The position numbers and the translations under genes are program-made. Below the pieces are notes generated by a model that was not told where the DNA came from, did not search any database, and saw only the letters and a program-made list of their open reading frames with translations. A DNA stretch of 64,000 bases from Candidatus Gracilibacteria bacterium (lineage in GTDB: Bacteria > Patescibacteriota > Gracilibacteria > UBA1369 > UBA12473): positions 434,001 through 498,000 of the forward strand of contig JBAZZS010000001.1 in assembly GCA_041658685.1 (NCBI GenBank), read 5' to 3'. Position 1 is the first letter of the stretch. Each line of letters starts with the position of its first letter. This document shows positions 1 through 8,718 of the stretch, piece after piece.

Positions 1-534
1 ATCCTTCTCATGGGATTGCTGGGAATCGCACTGATTCTCACAGGCTCAAAAGCCGCGTTATTATGTCTATTCGCAGCCCTGGCTTTCACTAAAATCATCA
101 AACCCAAAGTAAGCATAGGGATCGCCGCAGGATTGGGAATTTTATTATTATTAAAAATCCCGGACATTCTCACTTCCGAATCCGTTCACGAACGCCTTGA
201 ATACCTCAAAATCAGCCTATCCATGTTCCTTCATCGACCGTGGGGCGTAGGGCTCCACCAATTCACTGCGCGCATGCAAGAATTCACCGCAATCAAATTG
301 CAACCGTGGCAATTCCAACCCGTGCACAATATTTACGCTCTGATCACCAATGAATTGGGAATTTGGGGTGGAGGAGCGATGATCTTGGGTTTCTGGGCAA
401 TTCTTAAAAAAAATCATTCACAAAAACTTCGTTTCGCAACGATCTTAGTTTTCGCCCTTCTCGGGCTATTCGATCATTATTTATGGAGCCTGTATCCCGG
501 GGTCATGCTGTGGGGGATGCTAAATACTATTTAG
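1..534 (+). CDS. O-antigen ligase-like membrane protein, C-terminal part (5' truncated by window edge)
   Basis: The frame is open to base 1, so only the C-terminal ~177 residues are present. The protein is very hydrophobic, with several transmembrane segments. Between them is an extracytoplasmic stretch containing an RPWGVGLHQF segment and a PVHNIYALITNELG segment. These resemble the H-N-x-x-L/Y and G-x-G-x-x-x-F features of the Wzy/WaaL O-antigen ligase family, which polymerises or transfers glycans at the outer face of the membrane. Family assignment is by eye. Its stop overlaps the stop of the convergent lipoprotein gene by 8 bp. Other envelope glycosylation genes lie at 7.2-8.7 kb and 35.8-39.2 kb. 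Confidence 0.6.
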   Translation: MLLMGLLGIALILTGSKAALLCLFAALAFTKIIKPKVSIGIAAGLGILLLLKIPDILTSESVHERLEYLKISLSMFLHRPWGVGLHQFTARMQEFTAIKLQPWQFQPVHNIYALITNELGIWGGGAMILGFWAILKKNHSQKLRFATILVFALLGLFDHYLWSLYPGVMLWGMLNTI

Positions 535-1144
535 GCTCAGAAACTATCCAGCCAGGACTTGTATCAGTTAAACCTTTCTCGATAAAATCCTGCACTTTTT
601 GAGATGGAAAACATTTTAATGATTCCGCCGGAAGGGGATCCGTGGCAGGAAAAACACGCTCAGAAGAAGGGGAATAATAAAAAGATGCATTGGAACCGCT
701 ATCAAAACCACCCTCTGAATTAACCTGATACCAAACATCTAAAAGAGCTTGCCTGTTATCACTGTCATCGGAAAAACATAAAATCGCATGTCGACACAAA
801 TTTATTCCTTCGCTCAGGGCAGGATCCATTTCTAATGACCTCGGACGAAGATCATCACAAGACACCTCATGTAATCCTTTTTCCCGTAAAACATCAATAC
901 CCGATTGAATTCCACATTGTTTTGTACGACCGTTAGATTTCATCAAAATTTTAGGAAGTCCCGATTCTCCGGGAACACGATTTATAGAAGAACCACAAGA
1001 ACTATAATCAAAATCTGTTTTTTCTCTCATTTTTTCCGTCACCACAGCAACATCAATATTAACAGGTTCCCCTGCCGGCGTTCGAGCCGGTTCTTCACAA
1101 GCAGAAAAACCTAAAGCAGCAAGTCCTAATAAAGCATTTCTCAT
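527..1144 (-). CDS. Predicted lipoprotein, unknown function
   Basis: A 205-residue protein with a short hydrophobic N-terminus ending in GFSAC, which fits a lipobox with Cys16 as the acylated residue. The mature part is hydrophilic and contains several further cysteines, for example in YSSCGSS, KQCGI, VSCDD and LCRHAILC, so disulfide-stabilised extracytoplasmic folding is plausible. I do not recognise a family. It is a single gene, convergent with the O-antigen-ligase-like gene, with an 8-bp tail-to-tail overlap. Confidence 0.6.
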   Translation of the reverse strand: MRNALLGLAALGFSACEEPARTPAGEPVNIDVAVVTEKMREKTDFDYSSCGSSINRVPGESGLPKILMKSNGRTKQCGIQSGIDVLREKGLHEVSCDDLRPRSLEMDPALSEGINLCRHAILCFSDDSDNRQALLDVWYQVNSEGGFDSGSNASFYYSPSSERVFPATDPLPAESLKCFPSQKVQDFIEKGLTDTSPGWIVSEPK

Positions 1145-1225
1145 AGCAAAAAGTTAAAAGTCATGAAGAAAAGGAATTCACTATATCACAAAACAAATTT
1201 TAGTCAAACGATTTTTATCAAACGC

Positions 1226-2161
1226 TCATAATGACGACCCTACAAAATCCGCATGCCCTCGCGCAAAATCAGATACGGAAATAGCTTTTTTCCCTTCTTC
1301 TTGAACGGTTTTTAACATTAAAAATCCCTCTCGAGTTTCAACGAAAAATCTACCATTTTCATGTCGGACCAAGCCCGGGGAGTCGCACTTAGCGCCCGCT
1401 TTAATTTCGCCATTATCGTCCCACAATACAGCCTCATGGATCTTCAACCGTTTCCCTTTAAAAAACGTATACACCCCGGGCCATGGGAAATACGCCTTCA
1501 ATTTACAAACAATCCCTCGGGCTGTTTCACGCTTCCAATCGATTTTTCCACTTTCACGCGTGATTTTACACGAATACGTCGCTTGCGATTCATCTTGCGG
1601 CTGTGGCTCTAAGACTCCCTTCACAACCCCTTTCAACGCCTGCACCAACAACTCAGCTCCCACTTTAGCCATATCCACTCGTAAATTTTCCGCATTGTGC
1701 CGTTCTTCAATTTTCACCTCAGCAAACGCATACACCGGTCCGGCATCCATTTTTTTCACCATTTCCATGATCGAAACTCCACTCACCGCATCGCCATTTA
1801 AAAGCGCAGTCTGAATAGGGGAGGCCCCTCGATATTTAGGAAGCAAAGACGCGTGCACATTCAAACTCAAAAACTTCGGAAATTTTAAAATTTTTTCTTT
1901 GAGAAAATACCCATAAGACGCTACCACCAAAAAATCCGGTCGCTCAAGAGAAAGCAACGCCGAAACCTCTTCAAAAAGAACCAATTTTTCACTCAACGCA
2001 ACCTGTTTCACCGCGCACGGCGTCAACACTTGTTTCCTTCCCACAGGCGCATCCACAGGCGTAACTACACCCAAAACTTCGACTTCATCCTCTTTCAATA
2101 ATCGCTCTAAAATGGTAGCCGCAAACCCGTCCGTGCCTAAAAAATATATTTCAGTTTTCAA
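1226..2161 (-). CDS. fmt: Methionyl-tRNA formyltransferase
   Basis: Transfers a formyl group from 10-formyl-tetrahydrofolate to Met-tRNA-fMet for bacterial translation initiation. The 311-residue length is normal for the family. The N-terminal Rossmann part starts IYFLGTDGFA. The formyl-transfer signature is SLLPKYRGASPIQ near residue 110, preceded by NVHAS and followed by MDAGPV. The C-terminal OB-fold-like domain includes the AYFPWPGVYTF segment. The ATG start gives a full-length match. A clear initiator tRNA lies at 60.25 kb in this window. Confidence 0.95.
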   Translation of the reverse strand: MKTEIYFLGTDGFAATILERLLKEDEVEVLGVVTPVDAPVGRKQVLTPCAVKQVALSEKLVLFEEVSALLSLERPDFLVVASYGYFLKEKILKFPKFLSLNVHASLLPKYRGASPIQTALLNGDAVSGVSIMEMVKKMDAGPVYAFAEVKIEERHNAENLRVDMAKVGAELLVQALKGVVKGVLEPQPQDESQATYSCKITRESGKIDWKRETARGIVCKLKAYFPWPGVYTFFKGKRLKIHEAVLWDDNGEIKAGAKCDSPGLVRHENGRFFVETREGFLMLKTVQEEGKKAISVSDFARGHADFVGSSL

Positions 2162-2208
2162 GTCATTAAAAATTATGAAATAATGATGCCACTTCCTATC
2201 TTACCAAA

Positions 2209-2625
2209 ATGAACGATTCTAAACACGTCAAAGATTACGATCCGCTCGAAATCGGGTACAAACGCTATTGCTGGACCATTGCCATTGCATCAATTTTTAC
2301 CTGGTCCGCCTTTATTTTAGTGATGCTTAAATTGGATCCGTACGAAGCCACGGGAAAAGCATTGAGCTTATTTTCGATCAGCCTTTTTTTCGCCTTGATC
2401 GGCACTTTCACGTTACTCGGATGCTGGATTCGCCATCTATTGGGAGAAGAAAAGGACGCCAAATATCACGCACTCAGCGTTTCGCTTCGGCAAGGCGTGC
2501 TCCTCAGCGTGTGCACTTTGTTGTGCGTAACATTCTTGATTCTCGGTGTTCTCACATGGTGGAATGGCCTTCTCATCGTCGCCATCGCAGTCTTACTAGA
2601 GGCGTATTTGACGAGTAGGGGATAA
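2209..2625 (+). CDS. Small four-helix membrane protein, unknown
   Basis: A 138-residue protein with a polar N-terminus of about 20 residues, then hydrophobic helices around residues 23-41, 50-72, 92-110 and 112-132. No motif was recognised. It starts 47 bp from the divergent fmt start and ends one base before the end of the convergent signal-peptidase gene. The ORF uses an ATG and has codon use like its neighbours, so I take it as real. Confidence 0.6.
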   Translation: MNDSKHVKDYDPLEIGYKRYCWTIAIASIFTWSAFILVMLKLDPYEATGKALSLFSISLFFALIGTFTLLGCWIRHLLGEEKDAKYHALSVSLRQGVLLSVCTLLCVTFLILGVLTWWNGLLIVAIAVLLEAYLTSRG

Positions 2626-2626
2626 A

Positions 2627-3292
2627 TTAAAACGCAGGTTCCGGGACCACTCTCATCCGATTCAACGGCCACATCACGAGCCAAGCGCGCCCCGTGATTT
2701 TATCGAGCGTCACATACGGCGTATTGGTTCCATCACACCCTTGATCCGAAAAACATCGACGCGCATCACTACTCGCTCGACGATTGTCTCCCATCAAAAA
2801 ATAAGATCCTTCCGGCACCGTAAAACTTGTCTCGCTTTCATAAGGAAGATCCGTGAACCCCCAATTGTCTTCATTCAAATACCCGGATTCGTCCAACTTA
2901 AATCCATCGGGATTTTCCTCATTTACAATATAAACATATTCCTCCTTAAACTCGACCGTTTCCCCGGGGAGACCAATCACCCGTTTAATATAAAATTCAT
3001 CCGGTGCTTCAGGCGGTTCAAATACAACAACATCTCCGCGCTCCGGCGTACCCACCTGCCATCCCAAAATATTTTCATACCCGAATTTATAAAGCAAAAT
3101 AAACTCGCCGTCTCCGCGAATACACGTGCCTTCAAAATTATTAAAATTATCACACATCGAAGGCCCATGAACCTGAAAAGGTGAAATCACAAATATTCGG
3201 AGCAAAATCACCAACCCAATGATCACCACCGCATTCACGGCTACATCAAGGATAAACATCAAAATCGAACGAACTCGAGGACTCATGCGCAT
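2627..3292 (-). CDS. lepB: Signal peptidase I
   Basis: Membrane-anchored serine protease that cleaves signal peptides from Sec-exported proteins. One transmembrane helix (AVVIIGLVILLRIFVISPF) is followed by GPSMCDNF with the catalytic Ser, then RGDVVVFEPP and FYIKRVIGLPGE with the catalytic Lys, and the box-E motif MGDNRRASSDAR. Two Cys pairs (after GPSM, and CFSDQGC behind box E) could form disulfides outside the membrane. The longer frame to 3364 adds an unconvincing hydrophobic leader; the ATG at 3292 (MRMSPRVRS) gives the usual short cytoplasmic tail. No Shine-Dalgarno is evident. Confidence 0.9.
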   Translation of the reverse strand: MRMSPRVRSILMFILDVAVNAVVIIGLVILLRIFVISPFQVHGPSMCDNFNNFEGTCIRGDGEFILLYKFGYENILGWQVGTPERGDVVVFEPPEAPDEFYIKRVIGLPGETVEFKEEYVYIVNEENPDGFKLDESGYLNEDNWGFTDLPYESETSFTVPEGSYFLMGDNRRASSDARRCFSDQGCDGTNTPYVTLDKITGRAWLVMWPLNRMRVVPEPAF

Positions 3293-3373
3293 AAATTGAA
3301 TTTTAAGACCACAGTAAAATGCCATTTTAAGTAAGAAAAAGCAATGAAATACACTGAATATCAACCAATTGTC

Positions 3374-3436
3374 TAAAATTCAACAAGCGACTGAAAATGA
3401 AACGTTATTCTCAAAGACACTCACTTTGTTCGTGTC
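3374..3436 (+). repeat. Hairpin-repeat family 2, copy at 3.4 kb
   Basis: A hairpin with stem GACAC/GTGTC at 3416-3436 and loop TCACTTTGTTC. The preceding ~45 bases (AAATTCAACAAGCGACTG and on to TTCTCAAA) are clearly similar to a stretch inside the 16.9-17.0 kb repeat read on the minus strand, where AAATTCAACA, CTGAAAATG and TTCTCAGAGACACTCACTT recur. It lies between the signal peptidase gene and the PH-like gene. Confidence 0.6.
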
Positions 3437-3494
3437 CGTTGACCAGATGTCTACAACACGATAAACTGAAATTAATCTCATCCCTCCAAATTTT

Positions 3495-4061
3495 ATGCTC
3501 GCGAGCATCCTGTATCGTAGCCATCTCAATCCCGGAGAAAAAATTCTGCACGTCGCGCACGTTCATCCTTTTAAAATTTACAAAGATTTTTTAAAGCACG
3601 TATTTTTTGGATTTGCATTGCCCGGACTTTTTTATTACATGATGCCACCGTTTTGGATTGTGTGGGCGGGATGGGCTGGATTGGGAGGAATATGGTTGCT
3701 TTTATTTTTCTGCGATTGGTATTTCGACGCACTTGTAGTGACCAATCAAAGCCTCATCGATTTACAATGGGAAGGCATTTGGCATCGATCTTCAAGTCGC
3801 ATCGAGTACCACACCATCGAAGGGGTTACGTACGAAACCATTGGTTTTTGGGGAACCATTCTCAATTTTGGAGACATTTCCATTGATCGAATTGGCGCAG
3901 GGAAAGCCGTAGGACTCAAGGCCGTGGCTTTTCCAAAAACCGTGGAACGTGAAATTATGGAAGCGCAAAGTGAATTTCTTCGCAACAAAGCATTTAAAGA
4001 CAGCGCCAGCCTCAAAGATCTTTTATCAAACATGATGCAAGATTATTCGAGATTTGGCTGA
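3495..4061 (+). CDS. PH-domain-like membrane protein
   Basis: A 188-residue protein. The N-terminal ~35 residues are cytoplasmic (NPGEKILHVAHVHPF), followed by two transmembrane helices around residues 36-52 and 54-74. After them comes a beta-rich segment (FDALVVTNQSLIDLQWEG, then IEYHTIEGVTYE, then LNFGDISIDRIG). This is the layout of the bacterial PH-like (bPH2/DUF304) family. Function is unknown; such proteins are common in CPR genomes. The first 14 bases of the ORF are a perfect palindrome (ATGCTCGCGAGCAT), so a start slightly downstream cannot be excluded. Confidence 0.65.
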   Translation: MLASILYRSHLNPGEKILHVAHVHPFKIYKDFLKHVFFGFALPGLFYYMMPPFWIVWAGWAGLGGIWLLLFFCDWYFDALVVTNQSLIDLQWEGIWHRSSSRIEYHTIEGVTYETIGFWGTILNFGDISIDRIGAGKAVGLKAVAFPKTVEREIMEAQSEFLRNKAFKDSASLKDLLSNMMQDYSRFG

Positions 4062-4106
4062 CACAAAGTGTCTCCCCGCATTTTGAATCCCGTACTTTTT
4101 CTTCCT

Positions 4107-4529
4107 ATGTTTCCCTCAATGTCTTCTTTTTTATTTCCCACCCTTGTTTTCCTTTTTCTCGTCCTGTTCGCAGGACTTTTAATTTGGACAAACAAAAAAC
4201 GCCATCAACTTTCCGCTCACGACCAAAAACAACTTCAAGCCGGATGGCAACGCGCGCTTAACAATCTCTCAAATAATCCAAAAGAAAGTGTACTCGAAGC
4301 AGACAAACTTCTCGATCGCGCCCTGACTTTAAAAGGCTTTTCCGGGACTTTAGGCGAAAAACTCAAAAAAGCAAACGCGGTTTTTTCCTCCGTAAACGAC
4401 GTGTGGCGCGCTCATAAATTACGCAACCGCATCGCTCACGAATTAGACGTAAAAATTTCACAAAACGAAGCAAGGCAAGCGTTAAATTATTTCAAAAAAG
4501 CTCTGTTGGATTTAGGTTTATCTCTATGA
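4107..4529 (+). CDS. Membrane-anchored small helical protein with HEPN-like motif
   Basis: One N-terminal transmembrane helix (FLFPTLVFLFLVLFAGLLIW) is followed by about 105 residues of predicted helix. Near the end is LRNRIAHELD, an R-x4-H pattern of the kind seen in HEPN/MAE_28990-like helical bundles, but that pattern alone is weak evidence. I chose the ATG at 4107 (MFPSMSS) rather than the upstream GTG at 4068; ATG 4119 is equally possible. Its stop overlaps the coaE start in an ATGA junction, so the two genes are probably translationally coupled. Confidence 0.6.
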   Translation: MFPSMSSFLFPTLVFLFLVLFAGLLIWTNKKRHQLSAHDQKQLQAGWQRALNNLSNNPKESVLEADKLLDRALTLKGFSGTLGEKLKKANAVFSSVNDVWRAHKLRNRIAHELDVKISQNEARQALNYFKKALLDLGLSL

Positions 4530-5098
4530 AAAAACCATTTCTTATCGCAATAACCGGGAAAATCGGCTCGGGAAAAAGCACGGTTCTTCAATTATTAAAA
4601 AAAAGGGGAGTGGCCATCATTGATTGCGACGCCATCACTCGAGACCTTTACAACACCGGAGGGAAAGGCGCCCTCAAAATCCAAACGTTCTTCGGAGATG
4701 AATTCTTGGATAAAAAAGGCAATGTGGATCGAAAAAAACTCTTAAAAACCCTCGTAAAATTTCCAAAAAAATGGGCGATTCTGACGCGCATCATTCACCC
4801 GACCATCATCGATGAACTCAAGCGCAGAATCAAAATTGCCAAAATTCAATCCGATACCATCGCTGTCGAAATTCCGGTACTTAATAAAAAACTGGCTCAA
4901 ATTGAATTCGATGAACTCTGGGTTATAGATGCACCAAAAACCGTACGTCACAACCGCATCATTTCACGTAATATGAAAAAAGAAGAACTCCAAGCCATCG
5001 AAGAAGTTCAAAAAGAAATCGTTTTCCCTGACAATGCAATGGTGATCAAAAACACCGGTTCCATTCAAGCGCTGGAGAAAAAAATAACGATCTGTTAA
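4526..5098 (+). CDS. coaE: Dephospho-CoA kinase
   Basis: Last step of coenzyme A synthesis: ATP-dependent phosphorylation of dephospho-CoA. The P-loop is ITGKIGSGKST at residues 9-19, followed by IIDCDAITRDLY, which matches the DxD/R substrate site. RIIHPTII matches the conserved IxHP segment, and the LID region contains RNMKKEEL. The 190-residue length is slightly short but normal. It starts inside the stop codon of the preceding gene (4-bp overlap) and lies just ahead of gatB. Confidence 0.92.
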   Translation: MKKPFLIAITGKIGSGKSTVLQLLKKRGVAIIDCDAITRDLYNTGGKGALKIQTFFGDEFLDKKGNVDRKKLLKTLVKFPKKWAILTRIIHPTIIDELKRRIKIAKIQSDTIAVEIPVLNKKLAQIEFDELWVIDAPKTVRHNRIISRNMKKEELQAIEEVQKEIVFPDNAMVIKNTGSIQALEKKITIC

Positions 5099-5107
5099 AC
5101 TACACTC

Positions 5108-6541
5108 ATGTACGAAGCTGTCATTGGACTCGAAATTCACGCGCATATCTCCACGCAAACGAAAATGTTTTGCTCGTGCAGCAACGATTCGTTTGGGAAA
5201 AAGCCAAACACCAATGTGTGTCCGATTTGCATGGGCTTTCCCGGAATGTTGCCCGCCACCAATAAAGAAGCGCTTAAAAAAGGCTTGGTCACGGCCTTAG
5301 CCTTGCATTGCGAAATCCCGCAAATCGCCAAATTCGATCGTAAAAACTATTTTTATCCGGATTTACCGAGCGGTTTTCAAATTTCCGAATACGATGAACC
5401 CATTTCAAAAAAAGGTTATGTTGATATTGAGCTTGAGGATGGAGAAAAAAAGCATATTCGCATCACGCGCCTTCATCTAGAAAATGACGCCGGGAAACTC
5501 ACGCACGTGACGGGAGGAAGTTTGATAGACTTCAATCGAGCCGGTGCGCCACTTATGGAAATCGTAACTGAACCCGATATTCACTCTGCCAAAGAAGCGG
5601 TGGTTTTTGCCAAAATGATCCAAAAAATCTTGCGTTATGTGGGGTCGTCCGAAGCGGATATGGAAAAAGGAATGATGCGTTTTGACGCCAGTGTTTCCAC
5701 CCGACCGCAAGGAGATTCCAAACTGTATTCTCGCGCTGAAATCAAAAATCTAAACTCATTCAAATCCCTCGAAACCGCAATCAATTATGAAATCGCACGC
5801 CAAACCGCTTTGTGGGAAAAAGGCGAACCCATGAAAGGAGACATCACTGTGGGCTGGATCGACGCGGATCAAAAAACACAACTCTTACGCGACAAAGAGG
5901 ATTCCGCGGATTACCGTTACTTTCCGGAACCGGATCTTCCGCCTCTCGTCATTACGCCGGAGGAAGTTGCGGTTCTTAAAAGAGAAGTGCCCGAACTCCC
6001 ACTCGAGCGTCGCCAAAAATTCCTAGAGGTTTATAAATTATCTCCATCCGAAGCCGAATTCTTTAGCGAAGAACCCGAAATTGCCAATTATTTCCAGAAA
6101 GTAGTAGATGTTTCCGAGAGCCCGGCCAAAGCCGCATCCTTTTTAGGCACTGTGCTCATGGGTAAACTCAAAGAAGAAAATAAATCCTTACGCGAATGCC
6201 GCGTGTCAGCCGAGCATTTGGGAAAACTCATTCGCTTGGTGAACGAAAATAAAATTTCCAACAACTTGGCAAAAGGGGAGGTGTTTGCCGCGATGTTTGA
6301 GACTGGCGAAGACCCGGAGTTGATTGTGGAAAAAAAAGGCCTCAAACAGGTAGAAAACTCCGGGGAAATCGAGGCCTTGGTGGATCAAATTTTGGCAAGC
6401 AATGAAAAAGTCATAAATGATTTCAAATCCGGCACCAAAAACGCCTTCGGATTTTTGGTGGGCCAAGTCATGAAAGCCTCGCAAGGAAAGGCCAATCCGG
6501 GGATGGTGAATGAAATGCTAAAAAAGAAATTGGGAAACTAG
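5108..6541 (+). CDS. gatB: Asp-tRNA(Asn)/Glu-tRNA(Gln) amidotransferase subunit B
   Basis: Kinase and tRNA-binding subunit of GatCAB, which converts Glu-tRNA-Gln and/or Asp-tRNA-Asn into the amide forms. The start MYEAVIGLEIHAHIST is diagnostic, followed by FCSCSND, CPICMGFPGMLP, and the catalytic-cradle stretch FYPDLPSGFQISEYDEP. The YqeY-like tail domain ends with GQVMKASQGKANPGMVNEML. The 477 residues are full length. Two other GatCAB subunits are not in this window. A stand-alone YqeY protein related to its tail is encoded at 22.3-22.7 kb. Confidence 0.97.
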   Translation: MYEAVIGLEIHAHISTQTKMFCSCSNDSFGKKPNTNVCPICMGFPGMLPATNKEALKKGLVTALALHCEIPQIAKFDRKNYFYPDLPSGFQISEYDEPISKKGYVDIELEDGEKKHIRITRLHLENDAGKLTHVTGGSLIDFNRAGAPLMEIVTEPDIHSAKEAVVFAKMIQKILRYVGSSEADMEKGMMRFDASVSTRPQGDSKLYSRAEIKNLNSFKSLETAINYEIARQTALWEKGEPMKGDITVGWIDADQKTQLLRDKEDSADYRYFPEPDLPPLVITPEEVAVLKREVPELPLERRQKFLEVYKLSPSEAEFFSEEPEIANYFQKVVDVSESPAKAASFLGTVLMGKLKEENKSLRECRVSAEHLGKLIRLVNENKISNNLAKGEVFAAMFETGEDPELIVEKKGLKQVENSGEIEALVDQILASNEKVINDFKSGTKNAFGFLVGQVMKASQGKANPGMVNEMLKKKLGN

Positions 6542-6591
6542 AAATACTTAATCTTAAAAAGAAGGCGGAAGAGTTTTTGAGGATATTTCAA

Positions 6592-6700
6592 GAAAGTGGG
6601 AAGGAAAATTTTTGTGAACATTTTTAAGGAAGAAATATCGAGAATCATGATCCGAGATATTTCGCTCCCATGTGAACGAAAATTCTTCCTGACCGCTTTC
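6592..6700 (+). repeat. Structured inverted repeat family 1, copy A
   Basis: Roughly 110 bases that fold on themselves. The outer arms are GAAAG/CTTTC and AGGAAAATTTTTGT with its partner in ACGAAAATTCTTCCT. Next come GTGAACAT/ATGTGAAC with a tandem G-A mismatch, then the central stem GAAATATC/GATATTTC closing on CGAG...CGAG with another tandem G-A. The apical loop holds AATCATGATC. It follows the gatB stop, and about 12 bases further upstream (GAGGATATTT) are also shared with copies B, C and the two remnants. Confidence 0.8.
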
Positions 6701-6803
6701 CAAAAATGTTATTTCCGCATTCGCGCAGATAACTGGATGGATGGACAAATTTTTACAAATAGCCTATCTTATATCTAGCTAAAATTTTCCTAATCTTCCT
6801 CCC

Positions 6804-7103
6804 ATGCTTTCCTCTCTCGATTTTCTCTACATTGTTCTTTCGATCGGCATTGCATTGCTCAGTATTTTTCTCTCCATCGTTTTGGTGTACGCGATCTTTA
6901 TTTTGCGTGACATGAACAAGGCCACGGATGCTATTCGCGACTCCGCTGAACGCATCCATTCCGCGGTGATCAAACCTCTAAAAATGACGCACGAACTCCT
7001 CAAATACGCACGACCTGTCGTCGAAATTGTTGAAAAACGCATGGCCGCCCATCAAGATGCGGTAGAAAAAAAAGAAGAAAAGAAGAAAAAGGAAAAAAAA
7101 TAG
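6804..7103 (+). CDS. Small membrane protein with charged helical tail
   Basis: A 99-residue protein. One long N-terminal transmembrane helix (residues 7-33) is followed by an amphipathic helical stretch. The tail is almost all Lys and Glu (EKKEEKKKKEKK). This single-helix-plus-charged-coil build resembles DUF948-like or general membrane-anchored coiled proteins, but no family is certain. The ATG lies 104 bp after repeat copy A and the ORF has no overlap with other genes. Confidence 0.6.
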   Translation: MLSSLDFLYIVLSIGIALLSIFLSIVLVYAIFILRDMNKATDAIRDSAERIHSAVIKPLKMTHELLKYARPVVEIVEKRMAAHQDAVEKKEEKKKKEKK

Positions 7104-7144
7104 GTTTATAAAAAAACATAGCGGGGAAGGAGGGGGAACGAGGG

Positions 7145-7185
7145 AATTTTTGAAGATATTTTAAAGCAAGAGGGAAAGGAAAATT
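7145..7185 (+). repeat. Family 1 repeat remnant
   Basis: Left flank only of the family 1 element: TTTTTGAAGATATTTTAAAG, then CAAGAGGGAAAGGAAAATTT, which matches the left ends of copies B and C with a few changes. The central stem and right arm are missing; the sequence runs straight into the end of the methyltransferase-glycosyltransferase gene. Confidence 0.45.
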
Positions 7186-8702
7186 TATTTTTCATTTCTT
7201 TCCTCCCATCCCATCACGGCCAACGGAAATCGCACCGTGGCATTCAAGATGCGCCCGATCCGGCGTGGCTCTTGTTTGAGACGCCACAACCATTCAAGCC
7301 CCATTTTTTGCATCCATTGAGGAGCGCGTTTTTTCACGCCTGTAAAAAAATCAAAGGCACCGCCCACGCCCATAGCCACTTTCACGTGCGTCATCTTTTT
7401 TAAATTACGATCGATCCATTGTTCCTGTGCCGGAGCGCCGTACGCCACAAAAACCATATTCGCCCCGGAAGCATTGATTCGATCAATAATGTTTTTCTCT
7501 TCTCGTATCGAAGGCGATCCCGCATACGTACCAACAATAGGATCAAAACGCCACTTTTCAGCCAACGATTCAGCCACCCCCGGACCTGCTCCCAACAAGA
7601 AAACTTTAGCTCCAATTTGATAACTTTGATGAATCAACTGTTCCATTAAATCCGTGCCTGTGAGCCGATAGGGGAGCACTCCTCTCAGTGATTGAGGACG
7701 AATCGCGACAACCAACAATCCAAAAAAGCCCTTCACAAACCTTAAAAACCTCCACGACGTTCCGGAAACAAACCGTGCGGCCCACAAAATCCCAACACCA
7801 TCCGCAATGCTCAACGATGCTTTTTGTAAAATTTTTAAATACTCGGAATCTTTCGCAGCCTTTAATAAAATTTCAGGATTGGGAGTCACAATTTGATGTT
7901 GTCCGCCGGATGTTAAAAATCGCTGAACCACTTGAACCGCTTCATTCGCCGTAACCGCATGAAACGGCACATCCATCACTCGCACCACGCGTGACGCCAA
8001 ATACGGACGCGCCACGATCATATGATTGCCCGCCTTGCCATTTTGAGTGGTTTGCGAAGCCTCAATTTCAAACCCGCATTCCTTCAACAACAAAAGCAAT
8101 TCACCCTCGGTAAACGCATGCACATAACGCATTCTTTTTTTCGCTCCGGCGCCCCACGGGATCATCAAATCTTTCCACGAATAATCTCCTGCCGTAAAAA
8201 TCATTCGGAAAAACGCTTTCACAAACGCTGGAAAATATTTCCATCGATACACATTCCATACGGACAAAAACAACAACCCGTCTCCGGACAACGTTTGCCC
8301 CAATTCAGCCAACGCTTTTTTTTGCAATTCACGAGAGGGGATATGATGCAAAACCGCAATGGAAAAAACCGCATTGAATTCATGAGATTTCACTTTCAAA
8401 TCCAGCGTATCGCCCCATTGAAACGCAATCGCAGGAGACGAATATTCTTTTCGCGCATGCTTTAGTAAATTTTTTGAATTATCAATTCCCAAATACGACT
8501 TAAACTCCCGCGCCGTAAAATAATGCAGCAATCGACCATTTCCACATCCCGCATCTAAAATACGAGCCGAAGCAGGAATATAGGGCTTAAAAAACTCAAA
8601 ATCCGGCCACGTGGTTTGCCGCGTCTGACTGAAATCTTGAGCAATGGCGTCGTAAGTGGTTTGAACATGCGTGCGCAGGGAGGTTGCCGTTTTAGGATAC
8701 AT
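7185..8702 (-). CDS. Fusion: Trm9-like SAM methyltransferase + WecG/TagA/CpsF glycosyltransferase
   Basis: A 505-residue two-domain protein. Residues ~1-232 are a class I SAM methyltransferase: YDAIAQDFSQTRQTTWP (17-33) closely resembles the Trm9/ALKBH8 signature, followed by ILDAGCGNGR (48-57), YLGIDNS and FSIAVLHHIPS, and a late RYVHAFTEGEL. Trm9-type enzymes methylate cm5U34 of tRNA to mcm5U. Residues ~240-505 are a WecG/TagA/CpsF glycosyltransferase: IVTPNPEILL (271-280), SIADGVGILWA with the likely catalytic Asp, FLLGAGPGVAE, and VAYGAPAQEQW; this family builds membrane-linked glycan precursors. The ATG at 8702 was chosen because the upstream extension would run into the divergent Elp3 gene. 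The two start codons are only 16 bp apart. A sequencing or assembly error joining two genes is possible but no frameshift is visible. Confidence 0.85.
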   Translation of the reverse strand: MYPKTATSLRTHVQTTYDAIAQDFSQTRQTTWPDFEFFKPYIPASARILDAGCGNGRLLHYFTAREFKSYLGIDNSKNLLKHARKEYSSPAIAFQWGDTLDLKVKSHEFNAVFSIAVLHHIPSRELQKKALAELGQTLSGDGLLFLSVWNVYRWKYFPAFVKAFFRMIFTAGDYSWKDLMIPWGAGAKKRMRYVHAFTEGELLLLLKECGFEIEASQTTQNGKAGNHMIVARPYLASRVVRVMDVPFHAVTANEAVQVVQRFLTSGGQHQIVTPNPEILLKAAKDSEYLKILQKASLSIADGVGILWAARFVSGTSWRFLRFVKGFFGLLVVAIRPQSLRGVLPYRLTGTDLMEQLIHQSYQIGAKVFLLGAGPGVAESLAEKWRFDPIVGTYAGSPSIREEKNIIDRINASGANMVFVAYGAPAQEQWIDRNLKKMTHVKVAMGVGGAFDFFTGVKKRAPQWMQKMGLEWLWRLKQEPRRIGRILNATVRFPLAVMGWEERNEK

Positions 8703-8718
8703 AGGATAGATTAAAATC

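Noticed and set aside
6554..6748. Minus-strand ORF over repeat A, similar in sequence to ORFs over repeats B and C
   Set aside because: The similarity follows from the DNA repeat itself. The frames start or end at random points and cover palindromic arms.
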